From Sthenelais limicola (taxonomy: Eukaryota > Annelida > Polychaeta > Phyllodocida > Sigalionidae): 64,000 nt of DNA. The position numbers were made by a program, and so were the translations under genes. Below are positions 52,940 to 63,678 of the stretch, piece after piece. The stretch is taken from the NCBI GenBank assembly GCA_942159475.1, contig OW804094.1:15497708-15561707 (forward strand). Reading direction: 5' to 3'. The first letter of the stretch is position 1, and each line of letters opens with the position of its first letter. The notes under the pieces were generated by a model. That model did no database searches. It was not told where the DNA came from and saw only the letters and a program-made list of their open reading frames with translations.

Positions 52940-53320
52940 ACAATATCACCAGTCCTCCTAATGTTTCTCCAATGTTTCATACAAATTTTTCACCGGACAG
53001 TCAGACCGCCCACATGTCTTTCCACGGTCAAGGACCACGGTCCGGCAGGTTTTTCCATGTCTGACAATGACAAAACCTCGAGTCTGTTTCGCCATCTGTA
53101 AGTGCAGACATGGCGAAACCTGCCGGACCGCGGTCCGTGACCGTTGAAAGACAAGTCGGACCGGTGAAAGTAAAGTTTCTCCGTTACGATTGTCCGGTGA
53201 AAAATTTGAATGAAACGTTAGAGAAACCTTTGGAAGAACAGTGAAACCTTTGGAGGACCGGTGAAAGTTCTTCACCGGTCCGACTGTCGGGTGAAAGTTC
53301 TAAAGTTTTCGCCATGTCTG
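52940..53320. mobile_element. Composite foldback of CAGACATGG units
   Basis: The right unit (53105-53320) is bounded by CAGACATGGCGAAAC and GTTTTCGCCATGTCTG, and flanked by TAAGTG on both sides. The left half (about 52940-53075) is the same sequence inverted (CCTGCCGGACC, GTGAAAAATTTG and TGAAACATT segments). Together they form a large imperfect palindrome just upstream of exon 3. Related to 14760-14871. Confidence 0.75.
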
Positions 53321-53435
53321 TAAGTGTCATCATAGGATCATAGTATTAAAATAATATATAGATAATATTGTCAGTCTGTAATGTTGCACAATGATAAAGG
53401 CATTGATTAAAGATGTTGGTATTGTAATATTTCAG

Positions 53436-53520
53436 AATAATGACCGCAAGACGAGGACGTCGGTGTTTGTACTTGTGGCCACAGAGTTACTGGATGATTG
53501 GGAGGATGCGAAAGATATAG
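53436..53520 (+). CDS. NUDT3: DIPP exon 3 (residues 86-113 plus first base of 114)
   Basis: 85 nt after ATTTCAG, before GTAAGT. Encodes NNDRKTRTSVFVLVATELLD then DWEDAKDI, matching the DIPP segment between the Nudix helix and the GRKREW motif (human form: RKHRTYVYVL...EDWEDS). It contributes the central beta strands of the Nudix fold and the (L/D)DWED loop. Gly114 is split: the last base G here and two bases in exon 4 (phase 1). Confidence 0.95.
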
Positions 53521-54030
53521 GTAAGTCAACTCACTCACCCACTTTCCTAGCCTAAATTTAAATGAGAGCCTATATAAGATAAAATGATGGGGTCTATTGA
53601 AAGTATTTTTAATTGTCCTCTTACGAGAAAGTGTATTTTGTATGTTAATGTGAGCAAGTTTTGTTAGATGCTCTGATGGAGTTAAAAGTTAAATTTAAAG
53701 AAGTGGAGGGAAAGAAAAACCCGAAAATCCAAAATAACATGAAAATAGGGTCAACGTAATAAAATGTCTTAGCATTGTATGAGCCCAGACGGCAGGTATG
53801 TTGGAATAAAACCCTTTAAAAACAAAAAAAAATAAATGAGAGCCTATGAATCAGTTCATCCCTCATTATCTCATCTATTTTTTATAAATTTCTTAAATCC
53901 CATCCGTCATCAACTACACTATTTGTAGATTGATCTATTTACTGATAAATATTTTAAGCAAAATACTTTGAATAATTTGTCTGACTAAAATATGTATGTT
54001 CCGTCCATCAAAAAAAACTTCGGTGTATAT
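53521..54030. other. Intron 3, first part, nothing seen
   Basis: AT-rich non-coding DNA; no repeat recognised. Confidence 0.5.
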
Positions 54031-54265
54031 GGGTCAGATTTTCAGAAAATGTACAATTGTCAGCTCTACACATTTAAGAAATTCTCCTAAATTAGGCTGA
54101 CAAATGAAGAATACCTGGTGTATCTGAGTATATTTGGTATTGCATTGATTTAAAGTATCAGTTCTGTTATGTTAAACTGCATTTTGAAGCTCATTTTTGT
54201 CTTAAATGTGGGTTATTTGAGAGGATTCGCGAATGTGAATTGTACATTTTCTGAAAATCTGACCC
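54031..54265 (+). mobile_element. MITE family A, copy 15
   Basis: Complete copy with exact duplication ATAT. Confidence 0.88.
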
Positions 54266-54758
54266 ATATATGTTTTGACTCTACTATCAGGACACAATGA
54301 AAACAACCGTTCCCTGGAACGAGAGAGTTTTGATTATTGTAAAACGAGCCTGAATAGAAATCTGTTGGTAGGTTTTTATGCAGCTCTAGTTAAAGCTGCA
54401 TTCTAAGCTAATTTCGATCAAAATATACTTTATCCTACCCTACCATTATGAAACTCTTCTAGTTAAAATTCTAAATTAGCGATGTTCCTCTTGGAATTTG
54501 GCCAAATAAACATGGTGTAAACAAAAAGATGTACCTGCTAATAAATGTTTTTTTTAACTTTTTCAAATAAAAAAGAATTTCAGATCTTGCTTTTTCTGTG
54601 TCCGTAAAAAATCTCAATTTTTCCATGAGCCTCGCATTTTATCTTCTCAGTCCTAGAAAAAGTGAATAAATTAGCATTAGCATTACAATATAAGGATATC
54701 ATAACTTTAATATTTTCTAACTCACTCATCCACCTGTGTGCAACGTTTAATTTGTATT
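54266..54758. other. Intron 3, nothing seen
   Basis: AT-rich, no feature supported. Confidence 0.5.
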
Positions 54759-55159
54759 TTAAGGCGGGAGCACACTAGCCGCGATAAGCCTCGCAATAGG
54801 CTTTGCAACAGGCCTCTGCAATAGAAATGAAAATATTCGATCTTGGATTGCAGTGTATCGCAGACGTGTGGGCCCCTTTGCAACAGGCTCTGCAATAGGC
54901 TTTGCAACAAGCCTCACGATAAGAATTGCGTCGCCGTCTATCGCAGAAATATTAGACATGTTTAATATTTGTTGGCGATAAGAATTGCATCACAGACGTC
55001 GCCATGCTATTGCGATTAATTGCAAAGCTCTGTTGCAAAGGTGTGGCGACGTTTGCAACAGGCCTTCCCGATAAGCCTCTGCAATAGCAAAACCTATCGG
55101 GAAAGCCTGTTGCGAAGCCTATTGCAAGGCTTTTTGCGGCTAATGTGGCGCCGGCTTTA
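54759..55159. mobile_element. Harbinger-like MITE, 395 bp
   Basis: TTA at 54759-54761 and 55157-55159 flank AGGCGGGAGCACACTAGCC / GGCTAATGTGGCGCCGGCT. The interior is built from many GCAATAGGCTTTGCAACAG-type words in both directions, so the RNA would fold heavily. Confidence 0.72.
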
Positions 55160-55443
55160 ATGGGAGTTGTTTGCTTATTTATATCTTCATGTTGCAGAGT
55201 ATATAATAGTCGTTATTTGCACTCATGCCTTTAGAGAGGATCATACTTCAAAGATAATATCATGTTTTATATGCATTATTTGTAGTCATTTCCTTCTTAG
55301 TCTAGTTATAATAAAAATGAAGATCTTAATGCAAGACAAAATTCCTCTGGCAAAGTGCCTAAGTGGATACGGTCATTTACCCCATATATCTCTTGCTCAG
55401 CCCCTCACTTGTTATTATACACAGATGCAACCTGAACTTCTAG

Positions 55444-55634
55444 CCACTGGCTGCGGTAAGCTCTGCAGTAAGCCTTGCGATGGTTTGTGCTGGTTCTGTA
55501 GGTGGAGAGGAATGACGAGGTCCTGCCTACATGGTTCGCTGGCCATGTAGGCAGGACCTCGCCACTTCTCACCATCACAGCACCATCGCAAGTCTTACCG
55601 CAGAGCTTACCGCAGAGCTTACCGCAGCCAGTGG
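55444..55634. mobile_element. Foldback MITE, 191 bp
   Basis: Arms CCACTGGCTGCGGTAAGCTC / GAGCTTACCGCAGCCAGTGG plus a perfect inner stem GAGGTCCTGCCTACATGG / CCATGTAGGCAGGACCTC. The right arm carries an extra CCGCAGAGCTTA repeat. Confidence 0.75.
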
Positions 55635-55853
55635 AGACCACCCTTTATATTTTCATCATCTAATAGGAGGTTTGCATACATATGGATTATAGGAGTTGTA
55701 TGTCGTGAGTAAAAGCTGTAGAAGAGTAAAAACGTGCCATGATCAATCAGCATAGTATGTTTATCAGTGCTCTAATATAAACAGCCATGCAGTATAGTCA
55801 TGCATCATCTTACCCAGCGTGCGTGCACAATAACACATCATCAGTGACATGAT

Positions 55854-56088
55854 GGGTCAGATTTCCAGAAAATATACAATTCAACTTCGCCAATCTTCTC
55901 AAATAACCCAAATTTCAGACGATAATAAAGTTCAAAACACAGTTCAACCTAACCAAACAGATTGCTAGAATCAATGCAATGCCGAATATACTCGAATTTA
56001 CCTAGTATTGACCAAATTGCAGCCTAATTTTGCAATATTTACTAAATGTGTACAGCTGCCAATTGTAAATTTTCTGAAAATCTGACCC
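55854..56088 (-). mobile_element. MITE family A, copy 16 (subfamily b)
   Basis: Complete reversed copy. Flanks read ACATGAT on both sides (7 bp), longer than the 4 bp of other copies; possibly chance. Confidence 0.85.
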
Positions 56089-57017
56089 ACATGATGAAAG
56101 CTGAAATTATAATTGTTTTGTTGTAGAGGAGATTACCAACTGTTCCTTTACTCTACTTTGAATTTAATAGGTTGATTTAAAGGATTGACAAAGTAGGAGA
56201 ATGCGATTTTTTCTTTTATTGGACCTACCTTGTTTTTCATACCTGTGGTAAGATAGAGTAGAAAATTAGAAAAACTGGGAGAATCTTGACTTGGGAAATA
56301 GTTCAAGAATTTTATTTTCTACAAACAGGTATGTAACTGTAAAGAGATGTATATACATTTATATATAAAAAAGGGTACATTTTAATGGAAACTTCCAAGA
56401 TATGTGACATTGACAAAGTGGATTGACTATTTTCTACATTTTAAATGTAAGAAATTGCCATTCTACAGTGTCAAGGATAAAAAATGACAGAATTTAAAGG
56501 TGAAATTGGAATCTTACATATGCTCTTGGTATATGGCATATAATTATATATTGAGGATGGTTTCTAGCCTCTTACCTTCACCATATAGACTGCACCAAGC
56601 TGGCGCCGAATCCCGGATCTGTGTGGAATTTATTACTTTGTCCTCATGACCTTCTCTTTTTTTTAAAAAAAACAAAAAAAACGTCAACTGTTTATTCATC
56701 TTGGCAACAAATCCTTACTTTACTTGGATCAGCGTAAAATGGAATTGAATGGTCCCTAAAAGTTTGACTCCACTGATGCGATATGTATCGCATCACCTAT
56801 TTGTTGCACATATATAATACTGTATGTACAATTGCACCAATGAAAAGTCAAGTTATGGGAGGAGAGAATCTTATTCTATTCATTTAATACGAATTTATTT
56901 AGTTCCTCATGAGAATTATAGTGTTTATGGGAGGGATGCATGATGAAGTGAAAATAATTTGTCACAGATTAAGTCTTTCCGCTTATATTTAAAATGTGTT
57001 CTTTTCACTATTTTCAG
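56089..57017. other. Intron 3, last part, nothing seen
   Basis: AT-rich DNA leading to the acceptor TTTTCAG at 57011-57017. No feature supported. Confidence 0.5.
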
Positions 57018-57124
57018 GGCGTAAGCGAGAGTGGTTCAGCCTGGAGGAGGCGCGGGTACAATTAGGTCTACATAAACCCGTACAACAGAGCTACCTTGAA
57101 CTTCTAGCCAAAACTACCACCTGA
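57018..57124 (+). CDS. NUDT3: DIPP exon 4 (end of residue 114 to stop, 148 residues total)
   Basis: After TTTTCAG the exon completes Gly114 and reads RKREWFSLEEARVQLGLHKP, then VQQSYLELLAKTTT and TGA (57122-57124). The GRKREWF motif and the HKPVQxSY(F/L)E motif are DIPP hallmarks, forming the last helix of the domain. The protein ends about 15-25 residues earlier than vertebrate DIPPs, whose C-terminal tails are variable; the domain itself is complete. A CT-rich 3' UTR follows. Confidence 0.95.
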
Positions 57125-58975
57125 CTTCTTCATCAAACCTCCTCCCCCCACCCTTCACCTCTTCCTCCTCATCCTGCTCCCTCTGGTCCTCCTCTTTACT
57201 CGCCTCATTTAGTTCCCTCTGGTCATATGTGGGGGCGCCACATTGCTGCACTTCCGGTCGAGAAGAGGGACTTCCGGTTGTGGCATTTGGTGGAGATCAT
57301 CGCTTCCTTTACTTGCTCCTGTTCCCTCCCTTTCCTCCTGTTCCCTCTTTCTGGCCCAACCACGCACGAGCATACAGCGCAATCTAAGTCCAGACTTCAA
57401 GACGAATATGGCGGGCTACTTCAGCATCTGAAAGACTATTGAAATGATTCTCTCCGTGACCAATTATGGCCTTTTAAAGGCACCCTTCTCAACAATGCAG
57501 TGACAAATAACTACAATCTAGACTCTACAATTAACTTAATTAAGTTAAAATTAACTTAAATATAGGCTGGAGATATAAAAGAGTGGATCAAGGATTTTGC
57601 TGAGTCATCCTCTTCATCTGCACGCATTCCCTCGTCGCGTCTCCTCATGCAGTCATGGCATCACGCACCTGAACATACATTATCAAGTCATTCTACATCT
57701 TGTCATCGTCTCCCGCTCAAATTATTGCACTCTCCCTGGTATAATGTGGGTTCCCACAGTGCTGGGAAAAGAAGTTGCAGAATTCTTCAAGAACCTCCGC
57801 AATCCTGGAACTGTATTTCACCTTTGGTTCAAAGTCTTGAGTGGATGTTCTGGAAAATAGGCAAAGGCAATTTGGTGAAGACACTCACTACTGGTGTGGT
57901 GTAAAAATGAATGAAAATTTATGAAATAGTGGCTCATTCTTCTATATCTGCTCCGGGGCCATTATTGTCTCTGTAACTGCATAATATCGCATTGTAAAAG
58001 CGTTTCTTTGTTTATAAAATAAGCAGTTTTTTATTCAGAAAATAACATTTTGTGCAATACCAAGTTTTCAGTCAAAGCTGACGAAAATTATTCACTTAGT
58101 GATACATTATAATGATATATGCATCAGGCTTATAATATAATTACTTCTACATAGGCGATACGACTTAGGTAGGTTTGTGAGTTCTTGAGAATGGGCCCTT
58201 CTGAAAGATTCCCTGAGTTTGGACGCCAGAAGTTGATGTGAACATAGTAATATAGGCGGTAGTGTCAACGCCAAGGTTGTGTCTCTGGGAACTACCATCG
58301 GAAAGATATACCATTCTGTGATAATCAGTTGGTATACATGTGTACGTGTTAAACGATCGTGGTTTACCACATTGGTTTAGACCATATCAATGTTTTGACG
58401 TATAGAGGCAGTTTTAAATGATGTTATCTTAGACACAACCTCTCCATGACTGGTATAAGACCTGATAATGCTGCTCTATATTGTTCTATGCCTCAGATTA
58501 TACCTCCATCTATTCACCCCCTCATCTCATCTCTCTTGCCTCACTCATTGCTAGTTCTGCCATCGTTCTGGCTCCTATATAAATGTCCATCATCCAACAC
58601 CGCCTCTTCCCTCCCACCCTGTTCTCCCATGCATAACAGAACCCAACATTGACCTCCGATTTCTATAATGATTGTATAATTAACTTGAATTAAATAATTG
58701 CTGCATTTCATCAAGGTACATAGGTTCAAACGAAGCAAAATAATAGTAGTGCTGAGAAAAAATACCGATGTGCTTATTCAAGATTGGCTTATGAAAAGTA
58801 GTTATTTGGGATAGAACCGGTTATGAAACATGTAATTTATTTGCTGGGGGATTTCGTTCCAGCTTGGACCAAGGTAAATTCAAACGGGCCTGAGGCAAAA
58901 ATAAATTCAACCTTTTCATTATTCCAAAAAAGGGAGGAAGAGGAGGAAGAAGAAGAAGAGAAAGTTTCTGATCCA
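57125..58975 (+). other. 3' UTR and downstream flank
   Basis: The start is pyrimidine-rich (57125-57230). No AATAAA is seen until 58900-58905; weaker candidates are AATAAG at about 58019 and ATTAAA at about 58689, so the 3' end is unresolved. A GTTTTTTATTCAG word at about 58026 may be an antisense retroposon tail. An AG-rich run lies at 58929-58961. Confidence 0.45.
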
Positions 58976-59237
58976 CAATAGGGGATTTGTAAAGACACAT
59001 TCTTGTATCTTGAATTGCTTGAAAACTTTCACTTTGGAGGGTTTAGAATCATTGTAAATAGAGCGTATGTTACCTCCTCAATTCCATGATTCAGTGAGGT
59101 TCGAGTTATCATTTAATGGGTTGTTTGGTGTTGAAAATATCAAAATCCAGTTTTGATACACATTTTCTATGTAATATTTTCTATCTCAACTTACTAATTG
59201 GAGTAGATACCTCGTCTTAAATGCTAATCCCCTATTG
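58976..59237. mobile_element. MITE family B, copy 3
   Basis: 262 bp, CAATAGGGGATTTG ... CTAATCCCCTATTG. Interior diverged from copies 1 and 2. Confidence 0.65.
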
Positions 59238-60204
59238 TGATCAGCGTGGTCCTAGTCTCTCCAGAAAGTGATCATCATCTTTGTCATTTATACTTTTTAA
59301 TTTTATTGCAATTAATCAGTCCCTTGCGCTTACTGGTCAGTCATGGTTGTTGTATCAGAGATGTGTGGATGAAGTTTTATATGAAAATTATTTGGCCAAC
59401 TTTCGGAACTGGTTCGCCAATAGGTTTGCCAAGCTTGCGAAATAATGTTAAAAGGTAGCCTCTTAAAAGGGAGAAGAAACAGCTTTTTGCCTTGACCTCA
59501 CAACAAAATTACTTTTCATTTGCCAACAAATATCCCTAAAGGAAAATGACATCTGAATAATTCAGTTCGATGAATTCTTTATTTGTATTAAAAACAGAAA
59601 GTCCACTTCTGAAATTACCTTCCGGTTTGCCAGTGCGCGCTTTCATAACTTAAATAAAGGAAATTAACGATCTACATCTAATTGTTCAGATCAAATTTAC
59701 AGACCATTTTAGGAGTTAATAAATGTCTATCATCCAACACTGTTGTGTTAACGCTAACCAATTAAATGTGAAAGTTAAATTAGGTTAAAAATTAGAATTG
59801 AGTTTTAAAAAATAAATCCTATATTAATTATATATTAGCGTACAAAGAAAATAAATGCCCAGAGTAAAAAAAGATACGTCAAGAATGTATAATATAATGA
59901 GTTTAATGTCTTGCTTTTCTAGAATTATTAAGGTCGAAAAGCTTATTTACCCTCAAGTTCAATAAAGTACACCGAATGTGAACAGTAAACATGACTAAAT
60001 TTCTTTTCAAGATTATAAAATATGAATTCGATACGAGCCAACCTGGTCCACCGTCTTTACTGGATACTGCAACCGCTCAATACCATCATCTATCCCATGT
60101 TTTCATAACATTTCTCACGCAAGTCTTAAATCATCAGCGAAACGTTCCTCCTCCCAATGTCCAGTTTGGGGACAACGAACGAAAATGGAGCACAGTGGGT
60201 TATT
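59238..60204. other. 3' flank, no gene seen
   Basis: AT-rich. AATTCTTTATTTG at about 59573 may be another antisense tail. No other support. Confidence 0.45.
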
Positions 60205-60614
60205 TGTGATGTGTCTCAGGAAAATGAGTCATAAGTCGCAAAAATGATATTTTTCAAAGTGTTTATTTTATAAGATCACTTTATTGGAATGTTTTGATTT
60301 TGGGGGAGGTTATCACCTATAGTTACATCAATTGGTGTATGAAATTTCAGGACAATATATTAAATATATCCTCTCGTTTTAAAGGTCCTCAGATGGAGTA
60401 TATTTAGTTACTTTACTGGTTATTGCCCCGCAGAAATATTGAAAACTTTTCTTTTCAAAAATAAAAATATCAAACTTAAAATCTGGAAATACTCATTAGA
60501 TTATTAGACTGTTTACTATCATTGGAATCGGCTTGATCCCATCTTTTCAAATATAATGGTATCTCAAAATCCATTTTTTCCGACTTATGACTCATTTTCC
60601 TAAAACGGATCACA
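60205..60614. mobile_element. MITE family C, copy 2
   Basis: Inverted ends AGGAAAATGAGTCATAAGTCG (left) and CGACTTATGACTCATTTTCCT (right), with the same internal order as 21215-21735 but about 110 bp shorter. Confidence 0.75.
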
Positions 60615-60672
60615 TTTGTAAGCTTCAAGCTATGCGCTTCAATGTATAACACTTACTTCTTCTGCCCTTCTC

Positions 60673-60877
60673 TAAAGCCTGGGTTCCACTGCCACGCTAC
60701 TTCTCCCGCTACTGCTCCCGTTTCTTTGTTCCCGCTACTTTAGAAGTAACGGGAAGTAGCCGTTTCAAATCGAACATGTTTGATTTGAAACGGCTACTTC
60801 CCGCTACTTGCTCCCGCTTCTAAAAGTAGCGGGAGCAGTAGCGGGAGAAGTAGCCGCCCAGTGGAACCCAGCCTTAA
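60673..60877. mobile_element. Harbinger-like palindromic MITE, 199 bp
   Basis: TAA at 60673-60675 and 60875-60877 flank AGCCTGGGTTCCACTG / CAGTGGAACCCAGCCT. The whole unit is close to a perfect palindrome of CCCGCTACT and AGTAGCGGG words, with centre AAACATGTTTGATTT-like at about 60775. Confidence 0.8.
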
Positions 60878-61085
60878 CTCTTACCTTGCTGCATTTTGCC
60901 CAGTTTGTGTCCAGCAGCTGCAGCCTAGTCTCTCCCCCCTCATCTACTTCCCGCCTCCAGGAGTTGGGGATTAGTGCGAGTCGCGGTCAGTTTATTTTGA
61001 AGTGTTAATAAATTAGATTTTACAAATCCAAAGTATTATATTCCGCATCAGGCAACCCCGTCCCTACAATTATTGGCTTGTGAAA

Positions 61086-61569
61086 CAATAGGGGGATTTG
61101 CATACCCGTAACAATAGCTGTTACTGTCAATCTTGATGTGCTACTTAGAATGATGGGAATTTCTATGTATAAATGTAAATACGATCCATAAATAACTTGT
61201 AATACTGATGGTAATGAAATGTGTAGAAGTTTGACATGATTGTGAATTGATATATATATATATAATATATGTATTTTCTAAGGGTATGTAGGATTTTACT
61301 ATTTCTATCCCACAATGCAGTTGAATCCCTGACAACATCCGAACGCACAGTGCATTGGTGGAGAAACATTTTTTTATTCTTTTAAGAGATGAATTCGATG
61401 AAATATTTCAGAATTCAAAGAAATGGTTCAGAATTTCATGAAATATTTTAGAATTCTATGAAGTATTTGTATGTGGTGGAATATATAATCCGGAGCGATC
61501 CCATCATGCTTTGTAACTTCCTGACTTGCGCAATGAGAGGAAGGAGTGGTGTATGCAAACCCCCTATTG
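61086..61569. mobile_element. MITE family B, copy 4
   Basis: 484 bp, CAATAGGGGGATTTGCATA ... TATGCAAACCCCCTATTG. Longer than other copies; interior includes (TA)n at about 61250 and GAATTCTATGAAATATTT-like repeats. Confidence 0.7.
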
Positions 61570-62013
61570 ATAGCTAGTATGTGCTTGCATGCCTGCTCCT
61601 AAGGTAGTTGTGTATGTGTCTGACAGCCTGTGAAAAACAGGCGACGAAAGCTGATGATAACAGAAAGACGAAAAGAAGAAGAAAATGAAGAAAAATCTAT
61701 TTCATTATAAAATTATGGTGATGTTATAATCATATATGTGTAGAATAGTACCACCTAGGTTTAAGAGTTGGATAAAAATGTATAAAAAAAAGCGATGGAG
61801 GAATGAGTGTGAATTTTTGGAGACAGTATTAGCAAGGGTTCATATTATATATATCTTATGATTAATGTGCTTTGTGGTAAGAACCCGTCTGATATATGTA
61901 TTAGTCGATACCTTTGTTCTGCTGGGTTGTAAGCTATTATTGGTTTTTGCCTTAAAGTTGTGAAAAGGACAGAGAGGACATGATCTTGTCCGACTCTGAT
62001 TGTCATACAGATA

Positions 62014-62279
62014 CAATAGGGGACTTGCATGGTCGCCATTTTAAAACTAGATTTGCATTGGATTCTGGGAATACGGTCTGTACCAACTATCTCGTGAAAC
62101 GTCACGTAATAAGTCAAAACGTGTTCTCTGTGGTAGATTAAGTATCTCTATCCTACGGTACAGTTCATTTCAATATAATCATATGGCGGCATCTTAGAGT
62201 AACTCAAGGCTACAAAAGAGCCTATTCAATACCACAATCCTGTTTTAACCATAGTCAGTGGCTGATGCAAGTCCCCTAT
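62014..62279. mobile_element. MITE family B, copy 5
   Basis: 266 bp, CAATAGGGGACTTGCATGG, then TCGCCATTTT; right end GATGCAAGTCCCCTAT. The flank after CCCCTAT differs from other copies, placing the true end at or inside ATAGGGG. Confidence 0.72.
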
Positions 62280-62876
62280 AGATTGGTGCAGATAGTAAAT
62301 GTAACCACGGTTTTATTTTTTGAGTACTTCTGTGGAATTTACATGGATCGATAATTTAGCCCATAAAACAATTTGTGGTTATTGTTACAGATATCCATAT
62401 CCAAAATCTCAATGTTACATTAGGGCGTACAGATTTTTTTATGACATATCTGTTCTTTCAATTGGTAAGGAACCACTATTGTTAGTGATACATCATAGTG
62501 CCAATTTACACTTTACTATATTATCATGTTGAATTTCGTTCTAAAATAAATAAAATTGATAATGTACGAGATATTTTCATTTCAACTGATTCGAGTTACA
62601 AGTAGTACTGATCGGCTCACGAAGTGAAGCCATGTCTTTGATTTGCATAGATCAAGTCCGCTGAATTAAGAAAATATTACTGATACCCTGCATATCCTAT
62701 TTGTTGTCCAGCAAAAAATACAGTTGCCCATTTGCTGAAGTATAGATAAAATATCTTCATAGTCTAAAAATCGCGGATATGATAACAAATAATAAGAGAT
62801 TCAATTAGGCCAACTTGGGGAAACTCTATCAAATGTAAAGTCGATTTCTCCTATTAAATCCAACTTGTGGGACTTA
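62280..62876. other. 3' flank, nothing seen
   Basis: AT-rich, no feature supported. Confidence 0.5.
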
Positions 62877-63078
62877 TAGGGCTCCTCCACTACTTGCGAC
62901 GAGCGATTTAATCGCAAGAATATAAAAATCATTTGCTATTTCCTTGATCGAAGCATCACTTGCAAGCAGTCGCTAAGCCTTGCGAGGAGCTGTATAGACT
63001 CCTCAACAAGGTTGCAAGGCCTATTCTGGTTGATCGCAATGGATCTCTAGGGTCTTGCGACGTAGTGGAGGATTGCTA
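62877..63078. mobile_element. Foldback MITE with CTCCACTAC ends
   Basis: GGGCTCCTCCACTACTTGCG at the left and TTGCGACGTAGTGGAGGA at the right. The interior repeats CTTGCGA/TCGCAAG words. Resembles the three Harbinger-like units, but the TSD is unclear. Confidence 0.6.
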
Positions 63079-63323
63079 TATAATGCACTAGCTTTTGTGA
63101 GATGCCCTGTTGTCAATATCCAGCATGTTGGACAACCTCTGCCATTTTCTATTCGCCCCAGTTGCCCAGACAACTAATGGTTTTCGCAACACTTTATAAA
63201 AAGGTACTGTAATATCTTCACGTATATTAGAGTCATATCAATAGCTTGTATAAACGATCCATTGACTGCATGGTGGGAGGGATGAAGATGTTCGTAATCT
63301 CACCTTGTAAGACATGGCTATAT

Positions 63324-63558
63324 GGGTCAGATTTTCAGAAAATGTACAATTCGCCTTCACCAATCCTTTCAAATAACCCACATTTAAGACAAAAATGAGC
63401 TTCAAAATGCAGTTTAACATAACAGAACTGATACTTTAAATCAATACGATCCCAAATATACTCTGATATACCGGGTATTCACTATTTTTCAGCCAAATTT
63501 AGCAGAATTTCCTAAATGTGTAGAGCTGACAATTGTACATTTTCTGAAAATCTGACCC
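63324..63558 (-). mobile_element. MITE family A, copy 17
   Basis: Complete reversed copy with exact duplication ATAT. Confidence 0.88.
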
Positions 63559-63627
63559 ATATACATTCGAGTAGGGAAAGATATATTTTATATAGATGAC
63601 ATGCAGCTTCCATAATTCCATGCTTAT

Positions 63628-63663
63628 CAAGATTGAAGATGGCGTACATGCAAGTCCCCTATT
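63628..63663. repeat. MITE family B, solitary right end
   Basis: AAGATTGAAGATGGCGTACA then TGCAAGTCCCCTATT matches the YY1-like end of copies 2 and 5. No left end nearby. Confidence 0.5.
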
Positions 63664-63678
63664 ACGTGGGCCCTACGT

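Larger units (their letters stand above)
4839..57124 (+). other. DIPP (NUDT3/4-like) gene span, start codon to stop codon
   Basis: Four exons (99, 156, 85 and 107 nt) give a 148-residue protein. Intron 1 is 4938-41334 (donor GTAAAG, acceptor TTTTCAG), intron 2 is 41491-53435 (GTAACC, ATTTCAG) and intron 3 is 53521-57017 (GTAAGT, TTTTCAG). Coding exons are under 1% of the span. The product is expected to be a cytosolic/nuclear Mg2+-dependent hydrolase that removes the beta-phosphate from diphosphoinositol polyphosphates (InsP7, InsP8) and may also cleave diadenosine polyphosphates or act in mRNA decapping, as known for vertebrate DIPPs. Both gypsy elements and the full LINE within the introns lie antisense to the gene. 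Confidence 0.9.

Noticed and set aside
57227..57442. Plus-strand frames of 60-87 codons after the stop codon
   Set aside because: They overlap each other in several frames in a CT-rich 3' UTR and resemble nothing recognised.
15026..63420. Recurring short frames reading MLNC-KL---LNVGYL--VK-NCTFSENLTH
   Set aside because: They come from family A MITE copies (15026, 35801, 41616, 48741, 63238). The frame is shared because the DNA is conserved, and is broken in other copies.
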